Shown piece after piece: positions 1 through 6,286 of a stretch of DNA of 8,748 bases. Source of the DNA: Candidatus Hydrogenedentota bacterium (GTDB lineage: Bacteria; Hydrogenedentota; Hydrogenedentia; Hydrogenedentales; CAITNO01); the NCBI GenBank assembly GCA_903822375.1, contig CAIJOU010000248.1:1-8748 (forward strand), in the 5' to 3' direction. Below the pieces are notes generated by a model. It searched no databases and had not been told where the DNA came from. It saw only the letters and a program-made list of their open reading frames with translations. The number at the start of each line of letters is the position of its first letter. Within the stretch, counting starts at the first letter, position 1. The position numbers were made by a program, and so were the translations under genes.

Positions 1-3000
1 GCCGCCAGCAGACAGGCGGCCAGAGCAGCGCACAACACTGGCCGGTTCAGGGAAACTGTCTGGCTTACCACGATCAGATCCCTGATCGTTATGGTGGCGC
101 TGTCGGAAGGGGTGGTTGCAGTGAGAGAAACCGTATACGTTCCCGTTTCTGTGTAGGTATGCAAGGTATTCGGCACGTTGTTCGAAACATCCGTGTCGTC
201 GCCAAAATCCCAATGCCAGTCGGAGACCGTCTCGCTGGTTCCCGACACGGTTGCGTCGAACCGGACCTTCAACGGGGCGCTTCCCGTTGTCGGGGATGCC
301 GAGAACTGCACGGACAGCGTCGATGGGGCGTTGCCGACCGCGATAAGGCTTCCAGCAGTACCGACGCCCCCGCTGTTTCCGGCGACAAGCGTTGCCGTGT
401 ACGTTCCGGTGGCCGCATAAACATGCGTCGGGTTCCGGTCTGAACTGGTGGCGCCATCTCCGAAGTCCCAAGTCCAAAATGTGGGCGTGTTGATGGAGGT
501 GTCGATGAAACTTACCGACTGGCCCGCGGTGGGGGCGGGTGGCGAGAACGTGAATGCCGCCACCGGAGCGGGCACGGTCACGCTGACCGAATGCGTCGCG
601 ACAGCATGCCCTCCGGCATTTCCCGCGGTGAGCGTCACCGTATACGCACTGGCGGTCGCGTAGACGTGCGTTGGATTTTGATCGGCGCCGGTCGAACCGT
701 CCCCGAAATCCCACGACCAGGATGTGGGTGTGTTGGTGGAGGTGTCCGTGAAACTCACCGTTTGGCCCGTGGCGGGCGCGGGCGGTGAAAACGTGAAGGC
801 CGCCACCGGGGCGGGTACCGTCACATCAACCGACTGTACGGTCGCTTTGTACCCTCCGGCATTTCCGGCGGTGAGCGTCACGCTGTACGTGCCGGAGGCG
901 GCATACGCGTGTGTTGGGTTCTGGTTCGTGCTGGTTGCGCTGTCCCCAAAATCCCAAGACCAGGACGTGGGCGTGTTCGCGGAAGTATCCGTGAAACTCA
1001 CCGTCTGACCTGTAACGGGCGCGGAGGGTGAGAATGTAAAGGCGGCGGCCGGCGGGCGAACGGAAACGTCAATCGTCTGGGTAGCGACGGTGCTGCCCCC
1101 GGCGTTTGTGGCGGTGAGCGTCACGGTATATCTCCCGGAGACGGCATACACATGCGCGGGATTCTCATCTGTGCTTGTGGAACTGTCCCCGAAGTCCCAG
1201 GACCATGAGGCGGGTGTGTTGGTGGAAGTGTCGGTGAAATTCACCGTCTCGCCCGCCACCGGCGCGGACGGCGAGAAGGTGAAGGCCGCCATGGGGGCCG
1301 ACGCCGCCGGACTTATTGAATAGCTGAACACGGTGGAGCCGTTTACGTTGCCCGGCCCCTCGTCCGCCGGGAGGCAGGTACGGACATAATCCACGCGGAC
1401 CTGAAGCGGCGACACGACAACCCGTGTGTAGCCCGTGTTGGCGAATTTGTCACCCGTCGCATACGCGTCGCTGTTGTAGAGAACGTAATTGGGGTCCGCC
1501 GGCTCGGGAAGCGTCTGGTAGACCACCCCGTCGAGCTGTTGCCGCACCCAGATGTGGTCGTGTCCCTGGAAGAAGATGGTCACCTTGTTGTCGGCCATCA
1601 ACCGGTGAATGGTGGCGGGCCATGAAGGGCGGTTTGCAGTGAATCCCCAGGTGCCATTGCTGTTCTGGCCGCCCCATTCGTACTGCCCCGCCATATCCGT
1701 CCCGCCCCGGCCGGTGCCCATGACGTGGTGGGCAAAGACAAACTTGTACTGCGCGTGGCTCTGTTCCAGGGTCGTCTTGAGCCACTGGTACTGGGCGTCT
1801 CCGTGGGTGATGTCCCAGAGATTGGTCCGTTTGGGGCTGCCGTCAAAGGGGTCGTCCACGCAGACCGAGGAGGCCCAGTAGGGGTCGATGGTCACGAACA
1901 GCGCGTCGCCCCAGGTCCACGCGTAGAAATTGCGGAGCAGGCCGATGTGGGGGACATTCTCCGTGTCGCCGGAATAGAAGCCGTCCGGGGCCGGCTGCGA
2001 GAAGAGGCTGTTGCGCGCGTTTTGGGCCCACACGGCCACATTGTCCGCGGTCCCGTTGAGCAGATAGCGCGCCGCCTGCTCATGGTTTCCGTTCACCAGA
2101 AACACGGGTGCGGTTCGCCCAATCAAGCCGAGGAAAGGCCGCTGGATGGTGTAGCGTTCGACCACCTGCGCGGCGGTCACGGTGAGCGGGTCGAGCTGGT
2201 CCACGCTGAAATCGTCCCCCATCGCCAGATAGAAATCGGGCTTGTCGGCGGCGGCCGTCAGCAGCGTGCGGGAATAGAGATCCGGATTGAATTGGGAGTT
2301 GAGCCGCTCGGGATGGGAATCGCCCTGAAGGCAGAACACGTAGGTGCTTCCCGCGGGACGGGCGGTGTGAAACGAATACTCGTCGGTACTGCTGTAGCCG
2401 GTTTCACCGGCTGCCTGATAGAACAGCCTGTAGTGGTACTGCGTGTTCGCGGTGAGCCCGTCCAGCGCAATTTCCACGGGCGTTGCCGTCTGGAGGGTTG
2501 CCTGTGCAGTCTGACCGCCATAGTCGCCGGAACCTGTGCCGTAGGCGATGTAGACGGTGCCGCCCTGACCGGCGGTGAATACATTCGCCTTGACCGATGC
2601 CGCTGTCGGGTTTCCCAGCACAATGTTCACGCTGGAGATGGCGCTGTTTCCCGCCGGAGCCACCGTTACGGTATGTTTCACCGTGTCGAGGCCCGTCGTG
2701 TTTGCGGCCTTGAGGGACACGGTGTAGGAGCCCGTGGCGGCGTATGCATGGCTGGGATTCTGCAGGGTGCTTTTTACACCGTCGCCAAAATTCCACTGCC
2801 AGGTCGTGGGGCTGCCGGCGGAAGTGTCTGTGAAAAGGATCGTCTGACCGTTGACCGGTGCGGCGGGCGCGAAAGTGAATGCGGCCGTGGGGACCGTTCC
2901 CAAAGGGTTTACGACGACGGTTTGGGTGGCGGTGTGGGAGCCTGCGGCATTGCTCGCCGTAAGACTGACCGTGTAGGTGCCTGTGGCGGAATAGCTGTGG

Positions 3001-6000
3001 CTCGGATTCTGGAGGGTGCTTGCGGAGCCGTCACCAAAGTCCCAGGACCACGCCGTGGGACTGCCGGTGGAGGCGTCCGTGAATGCGACCGCCCCGCCGA
3101 TTTGCGGTGCCGTTGGCGAGAAACTGAAGGTGGCCGTCGGCCAGCCCGGCGCCGCGACGGTCCATTCGTGGGCCACTTGTCCATTCTTCCGCTGGGTATT
3201 TTCGTTTGCGGGCAACCATGCCCGCACATATTGTGATGTGATGTGGCCGGGACCCACGGTCACGCGCAGGTGGCCCGAACTGCTGAGAATGGTCCCCGCC
3301 GCATAGTGATAGTCTGACGCCAGTCCCGGACCGCTTTGGAAATTGCTGGCGCTGGGTTGCGGAACTTCCTGGTACACCACGCCGTCCAAATCCTGCTTGT
3401 CATACAGGTGATCATGCCCGTGAAAGACCGCTGTGACGCCATATTGAATCAAGAGGTGGTGGATGGGCTTGGCCCAGCCCGGCCGCTTCTGGGCAAAGAC
3501 ATCCGTTCCGTCCAAGTCCCGCCCTCCCCACTCGAAGAAAGGCGCCGCCTCAATCCCGCCGCGCATCTGCCCGTCCAAACCGCCGACCAGATTGTGAATG
3601 AACACGAACTTGAACGTGGCCGGACTTGACGCAAGGGTGCTTTGCAGCCACTGGTACTGCGTCTGGCCGAGCGTCAGATTCCACCCGTCAATTCCGGGCT
3701 GTTTCAGGCTGTTCCAGAAGGGGTCCAGCACAATGAAAAGCGCGTTGCCCCAGTTCCACGAATACCAGGCGGCACGCTTACCCACATAGGTTTCTTCCGT
3801 CGAATCCCCTCCGTAGAATGTGTCGGGTTCAGGATTCAGGTAGTACTGCTGCCGTGCCTGTGTGGTCCATACGGCGAGGTTGTTTGCGGTGCCGTCCCTG
3901 AACCACCCCGCCTCCCCTTCATGGTTGCCGTTAACCAGGAAGATCGGCGTGGCACAGCCGACGATGCCGAAGTTTGCCCGTTCATACACGTAGCGAGCAT
4001 TCACGGTGGCCTGGTCGGCCGCCGGCTGCACCAGCGCGGTGAACGGGGCGGAGTGTTTTTCGCACATGAATGTGTCGCCCAGGTCCACGTGGAAATCCGG
4101 CGCATCGGAGACGATGTTGGCCAGGGTTCGGCGGTAAAGGTCCAGACTCGACTGGTCATCCAGGTGCGAGTCCGCCTGGATGGTGAAGGTGAAGCCGGTG
4201 CCGGCGGGCCGCGCCGTATGGAAGGCATGCTCGGCGCCGTAAGTGCGTACGCTCTCGCCCGCCGCCAGGAAACTCCACCGGTAGTAGTACTGGGTATTGG
4301 GGCTCAATCCGTTCAGGCTTAGCATCAGCGGCCTTGACGCCTGGAGGGTGCCTGCGGCGGATTGAAGGCCGAGCGCGCCCGACGTCACGCCATATTCAAT
4401 GAGAGCGCTTCCGTTCTGGTCGGGAGAGAATATGCTGGCCCCAATGGAGGTCGCCGTCGGACGGCCCAGAACAAGGTTCCCGTCAAAAGGAGTAATGGTT
4501 GCTGCCGGACTTGCCGTCACCGTCTGGGAAGCGGTTCCGGAGCCGCCCGCATTGCCCGCAACGAGTGTCACCGTGTAAGTGCCTGCTGAGGAATACACGT
4601 GCGCGGGATTCTGCGCGGTGCTGGTCGTCCCGTCGCCAAAATCCCAGGACCAGGAACTTGGTGTGTTTGTGGAAATGTCCGTGAATGTCACGGCTTGTCC
4701 CGCAACCGGCGCGGCCGGAGAGATGGAGAAGGCGGCCGCGGGGGCGGTTTCTATGAGAAACAGGTAGTCGGTGTTGCCGATGTAGGGCGTGAGCAGGCTT
4801 GCGTCAGTGATGACGGCCGAATAGAGGAAGGGCGTGGTGCAGGTCGTGTAGTCGAAGGCGGTTCCGTCGGGATAGGTGCCGGACATGATGGAATGGCGCA
4901 GGTCCGCAAGGGCGGTTTTCTGGCCCGCCGTCAGGGACTTGCACACTTGGGCAAACACCGTGGCGTAGTGGTGGTTGTTCTCGCCGTCCAAGTCGCCGTA
5001 GGTGTCCGAAAGCGAAAGAATCTGCGTCTTCACGCTGTCGCTCGACGCCGTGGAAACCAGCAGGCTGCGCAGCAATGCGGCAATTTGTGTCCGTACCTGG
5101 ACGATATTGACCGTGCCCGCATAGAGGTTGTTCCGCTGCGTGTCCACGAGGCCCGACATGAGCGCGGCCTGCTCCGCCGTGACGTAGCCCTTGGAACTGT
5201 CACACAGCGCGGCGCCCGCGGTGGCCGTGAGTTGCTGGTCTATGCTGTACCCCTCGTGCCCGATGGCGGGCGCGTCCTTTATGTAGAAGGAGCCAAAGTA
5301 GGTTCCCTGGCGTTCCGGACAGAAATAGACGTCGGCGTCCAGCGAACCGGCATACCAGCTGAACAGGTCGCCGGCATAGGTCATCACGGCCACGGCCATT
5401 CCTTGGGACAGTCCCTGCAGCCGGGTCCTGACCTGGTCGTTTGTGATGTCCGGCCACGAACCCCAGCCCTTACCCTTCATGGCATCCAGATAGGCGGTCT
5501 GCGTCGCATCCATGGAAGCATAGATACCGGCGTAAAGCAGGGCGCGGTCAAAACTGATCTGGCCGTCAATCAGGTACAGATCCCGGGATGCATTTTTCAC
5601 CGCGGCAAGGTCAAGGCCCACCGAACCGACGGGAGGGTTCCCTTCAAGCAAGCGGCGGAACGCCTGCATCAGCGAGAATCGCTTGTAACCGTAAAGGTTG
5701 ATTTGGTCGAGTTGTGCGGAGGCCAGCGTCTTCAGTTGGTTCAACTGGCTATCGTTCAGGATATAAAGAACGTTGTTGGCGACGCGGGTCAAGAAACTCG
5801 TGTTGTGGCCCATATTGTCCGGGTCGTTGTCGCGCAGGTACTGGAAGCCGGTGTAGTCGGCCACCTTTCCGGGAGGGAAGAATGACTGGGAGTCCAGGTT
5901 CCCCGTCATCATGGCGAGCCCGGAAAAGGCCAGCGTGGCGCGCTGGGCCCCGTCGGAAAGGGTCTGGGCCATGTCAAAAGCGGGGCCTGATGTGTCCTGT

Positions 6001-6110
6001 GCGGTCACATATGGACAAAAAAGAACAACCCCCCCCAGAACCAACAGCCTCACGGCAAAACGACGCACACCCCCTAATGCGTCTTTCGACATCGAAAAGA
6101 CTCTCTTCAT
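1..6110 (-). CDS. Giant exported multidomain protein with two metallophosphoesterase modules and eight PKD domains (3' end outside window)
   Basis: One uninterrupted frame of 2036 codons with no stop before the left edge. Residues 1-37 form a signal peptide (basic start, hydrophobic core 18-32, likely cleavage after YVTA). Residues 44-453 are an unrecognised helical domain. PKD1 (455-534), fibronectin/PAP-N-like domain (539-634) and calcineurin-type phosphoesterase 1 (640-905) follow, then PKD2 (991-1071), PKD3 (1073-1153), fibronectin-like domain 2 (1157-1250), phosphoesterase 2 (1257-1523), PKD4-7 (1604-1927), PKD8 (1932-2013) and the beginning of a hydrophobic tail (2024 onward). Both phosphoesterases keep the five metal motifs, so hydrolysis of phosphate esters outside the cytoplasm is likely; the substrate is unknown. 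PKD domains usually act as spacers or adhesion modules. The start is the ATG at 6110, which gives the full signal peptide; ATG at 6092 (Met7), preceded by GAGAG, is an alternative. The gene is divergent from the two-component system. Domain calls are firm; function is inferred. Confidence 0.93.
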   Translation of the reverse strand, partial: MKRVFSMSKDALGGVRRFAVRLLVLGGVVLFCPYVTAQDTSGPAFDMAQTLSDGAQRATLAFSGLAMMTGNLDSQSFFPPGKVADYTGFQYLRDNDPDNMGHNTSFLTRVANNVLYILNDSQLNQLKTLASAQLDQINLYGYKRFSLMQAFRRLLEGNPPVGSVGLDLAAVKNASRDLYLIDGQISFDRALLYAGIYASMDATQTAYLDAMKGKGWGSWPDITNDQVRTRLQGLSQGMAVAVMTYAGDLFSWYAGSLDADVYFCPERQGTYFGSFYIKDAPAIGHEGYSIDQQLTATAGAALCDSSKGYVTAEQAALMSGLVDTQRNNLYAGTVNIVQVRTQIAALLRSLLVSTASSDSVKTQILSLSDTYGDLDGENNHHYATVFAQVCKSLTAGQKTALADLRHSIMSGTYPDGTAFDYTTCTTPFLYSAVITDASLLTPYIGNTDYLFLIETAPAAAFSISPAAPVAGQAVTFTDISTNTPSSWSWDFGDGTTSTAQNPAHVYSSAGTYTVTLVAGNAGGSGTASQTVTASPAATITPFDGNLVLGRPTATSIGASIFSPDQNGSALIEYGVTSGALGLQSAAGTLQASRPLMLSLNGLSPNTQYYYRWSFLAAGESVRTYGAEHAFHTARPAGTGFTFTIQADSHLDDQSSLDLYRRTLANIVSDAPDFHVDLGDTFMCEKHSAPFTALVQPAADQATVNARYVYERANFGIVGCATPIFLVNGNHEGEAGWFRDGTANNLAVWTTQARQQYYLNPEPDTFYGGDSTEETYVGKRAAWYSWNWGNALFIVLDPFWNSLKQPGIDGWNLTLGQTQYQWLQSTLASSPATFKFVFIHNLVGGLDGQMRGGIEAAPFFEWGGRDLDGTDVFAQKRPGWAKPIHHLLIQYGVTAVFHGHDHLYDKQDLDGVVYQEVPQPSASNFQSGPGLASDYHYAAGTILSSSGHLRVTVGPGHITSQYVRAWLPANENTQRKNGQVAHEWTVAAPGWPTATFSFSPTAPQIGGAVAFTDASTGSPTAWSWDFGDGSASTLQNPSHSYSATGTYTVSLTASNAAGSHTATQTVVVNPLGTVPTAAFTFAPAAPVNGQTILFTDTSAGSPTTWQWNFGDGVKSTLQNPSHAYAATGSYTVSLKAANTTGLDTVKHTVTVAPAGNSAISSVNIVLGNPTAASVKANVFTAGQGGTVYIAYGTGSGDYGGQTAQATLQTATPVEIALDGLTANTQYHYRLFYQAAGETGYSSTDEYSFHTARPAGSTYVFCLQGDSHPERLNSQFNPDLYSRTLLTAAADKPDFYLAMGDDFSVDQLDPLTVTAAQVVERYTIQRPFLGLIGRTAPVFLVNGNHEQAARYLLNGTADNVAVWAQNARNSLFSQPAPDGFYSGDTENVPHIGLLRNFYAWTWGDALFVTIDPYWASSVCVDDPFDGSPKRTNLWDITHGDAQYQWLKTTLEQSHAQYKFVFAHHVMGTGRGGTDMAGQYEWGGQNSNGTWGFTANRPSWPATIHRLMADNKVTIFFQGHDHIWVRQQLDGVVYQTLPEPADPNYVLYNSDAYATGDKFANTGYTRVVVSPLQVRVDYVRTCLPADEGPGNVNGSTVFSYSISPAASAPMAAFTFSPSAPVAGETVNFTDTSTNTPASWSWDFGDSSTSTDENPAHVYAVSGRYTVTLTATNAGGSTVATQTIDVSVRPPAAAFTFSPSAPVTGQTVSFTDTSANTPTSWSWDFGDSATSTNQNPTHAYAASGTYSVTLTAGNAGGYKATVQSVDVTVPAPVAAFTFSPPAPATGQTVSFTDTSTNTPTSWSWDFGDGSTGADQNPTHVYATASAYTVTLTAGNAGGHAVATHSVSVTVPAPVAAFTFSPPAPTAGQSVSFIDTSINTPTFWTWDFGDGATSSDRNPTHVYAATGTYTATLVAGNSGGVGTAGSLIAVGNAPSTLSVQFSASPTTGSAPLKVRFDATVSGTSETVSDWHWDFGDDTDVSNNVPNTLHTYTETGTYTVSLTATTPSDSATITIRDLIVVSQTVSLNRPVLCAALAACLLA
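330..1301 (-). repeat. Four tandem 243-bp repeats, each encoding one 81-residue PKD domain (PKD4-PKD7)
   Basis: The first tryptophan of each W-S/T-W-DFGD motif falls at residues 1636, 1717, 1798 and 1879, an exact 81-residue (243-bp) period. Each unit reads AAFTFSP...APxxGxxVxF...TSxNTP...W.WDFGD...NPxHxYA...YxxxL. Nucleotide identity is high in places: the 28-base blocks at 611-638 and 854-881 differ at one base and are 243 bp apart. This suggests recent duplication or ongoing homogenisation. PKD1, PKD2, PKD3 and PKD8 lie outside the array and are more divergent. Confidence 0.9.
1311..2894 (-). other. Phosphoesterase module 2: PKD3, fibronectin-like domain, metallophosphoesterase (internal duplicate of module 1)
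   Basis: Residues 1073-1600. PKD3 has WQWNFGDG (1104-1111). The fibronectin-like domain ends QYHYRLF, then FHTARPAG as in module 1. Metal ligands are D1264 and H1266 (GDSH), D1299 (MGDDF), N1342, H1343 and E1344 (GNHE), H1461/H1462 (AHHVMG), and H1517 and H1519 (GHDH). Shared blocks with module 1 include FLVNGNHE, QYQWL, FKFVF/YKFVF, EWGG, LDGVVYQ and the order of all domains, so the two arose by duplication. The copies have diverged in loops near the active site (for example CEKHSAPF after GD in copy 1 versus SVDQLDPL in copy 2), so substrates may differ. All ligands are present in both, so neither looks dead. Confidence 0.85.
3156..4748 (-). other. Phosphoesterase module 1: PKD1, fibronectin-like domain, metallophosphoesterase
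   Basis: Residues 455-985. PKD1 carries the hallmark WSWDFGDG (487-494). The fibronectin/PAP-N-like domain ends in QYYYRW (607-612) and an FHTARPAG linker. The catalytic domain shows the calcineurin-type metal ligands in order: DxH (D647, H649), GD (D679), GNHE (N729, H730, E731), an isolated His (H839 in FIHN) and GHDH (H899, H901). The first motif is DxH rather than the DxG of true purple acid phosphatases, and the GDxxY tyrosine is absent (GDTFM). The active site is therefore a generic dinuclear-metal phosphoesterase, despite the PAP-like N-terminal domain. The closely similar module 2 lies at residues 1073-1600. Confidence 0.85.
4752..5981 (-). other. Unrecognised N-terminal domain of the giant protein, with four LTxxQ-like segments
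   Basis: Residues 44-453, between the signal peptide and PKD1. I do not recognise the family. It looks mainly helical, with conserved-looking patches FFPPGKVADYTGFQYLRD (77-94), RVANNVLYILND (109-120) and GHEGYSID (284-291). Four segments share a loose pattern of L/M/V-T/D-x-x-Q followed by spaced leucines: about 118-133 (LNDSQLNQL), 200-211 (MDATQTAYL), 310-322 (VTAEQAALM) and 393-405 (LTAGQKTAL). The last matches the LTxxQ motif of periplasmic Spy/CpxP/ZraP proteins. Five cysteines (32, 264, 303, 390, 424) are spread out, one of them within the signal peptide. A sensing, ligand-binding or chaperone-like role is only a guess. Confidence 0.5.
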
Positions 6111-6138
6111 ACTGCTGTCTCACTTACTTCATTGGGGT

Positions 6139-6152
6139 GCCGGCATGCCGGC
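6139..6152. promoter_or_regulatory. 14-bp perfect palindrome in the leader of the giant gene
   Basis: GCCGGCATGCCGGC is a perfect inverted repeat 26-40 bp upstream of the giant gene's ATG. If transcription starts near 6180, it lies in the 5' untranslated region and could fold into a GCCGG-CATG-CCGGC hairpin, with UUGG and CCAA just outside that might extend it. It could be an RNA structure or a second protein-binding site. No poly-U tract follows on the minus strand, so a simple terminator is unlikely. Confidence 0.4.
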
Positions 6153-6186
6153 CAAAGCTTCAGCACGACAACCTCATGCCGCGTGT

Positions 6187-6192
6187 ATTTTA
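6187..6192 (-). promoter_or_regulatory. Candidate -10 element (TAAAAT) for the giant phosphatase gene
   Basis: On the minus strand the hexamer TAAAAT reads from 6192 to 6187 and would place the transcript start near 6180, giving a leader of about 70 nt. At 17-bp spacing the -35 region is GCCCTT, a poor match, as expected of an activator-dependent promoter. Its distance to the 18-bp palindrome is 32 bp, identical to that of the opposing -10. No strong Shine-Dalgarno precedes the ATG; the nearest purine run is AAGTGAGA. Confidence 0.45.
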
Positions 6193-6224
6193 GCAAACAA
6201 CTTCCCATAAAGGGCGCTTCGGCG

Positions 6225-6242
6225 GATTACAATATTGTAATC
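6225..6242. promoter_or_regulatory. 18-bp palindromic operator resembling the CusR/CopR box
   Basis: GATTACAATATTGTAATC is a perfect 18-bp inverted repeat in an otherwise GC-rich region. The E. coli CusR box core is ATGACAA-N2-TTGTCAT; here the core is ATTACAA-TA-TTGTAAT, differing at one position per half-site. CusR-type regulators bind inverted repeats, and the adjacent response regulator belongs to that subgroup. Its centre (6233.5) is about 53 bp upstream of the expected start of each divergent transcript. The likely role is activation of the regulator-kinase operon and of the giant phosphatase gene. Binding itself is inferred. Confidence 0.65.
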
Positions 6243-6274
6243 TTTGACGGCGCTTCCTTTGGCGTCGACTGCGC

Positions 6275-6280
6275 TATAAT
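6275..6280 (+). promoter_or_regulatory. -10 element (TATAAT) of the two-component operon, in leaderless position
   Basis: A consensus TATAAT ends 6 nt before the ATG at 6287, so transcription would begin at or within a base or two of the start codon. The intervening bases (CACGCC) and those upstream contain no Shine-Dalgarno. At 17-bp spacing the -35 is GCTTCC (6252-6257), a weak match, compatible with dependence on the palindrome at 6225-6242. Confidence 0.6.
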
Positions 6281-6286
6281 CACGCC

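Noticed and set aside
330..1301. CRISPR-like regular repeats
   Set aside because: The 243-bp period matches whole in-frame PKD domains, without short repeats and unique spacers.
1725..3236. Long plus-strand ORF of 503 codons, with similar ones at 3642-4322 and 4599-5885
   Set aside because: They are antisense to the continuous minus-strand frame that encodes clear PKD and phosphoesterase motifs. Their translations have no recognisable domains and a composition typical of GC-rich antisense frames.
6124..6132. Three-codon upstream ORF (ATG AAG TAA) in the giant gene's leader
   Set aside because: It is too short and without a ribosome-binding site; expected by chance.
6225..6242. Pho box for a PhoB-like regulator, suggested by the neighbouring phosphatase
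   Set aside because: Pho boxes are direct repeats of CTGTCAT-like units. This site is a perfect inverted repeat of the CusR/CopR type, and the regulator also looks closer to that group.
6244..6249. TTGACG as a -35 for the TATAAT at 6275
   Set aside because: The spacer would be 25 bp, too long for a normal sigma-70 promoter and beyond even MerR-type spacers.
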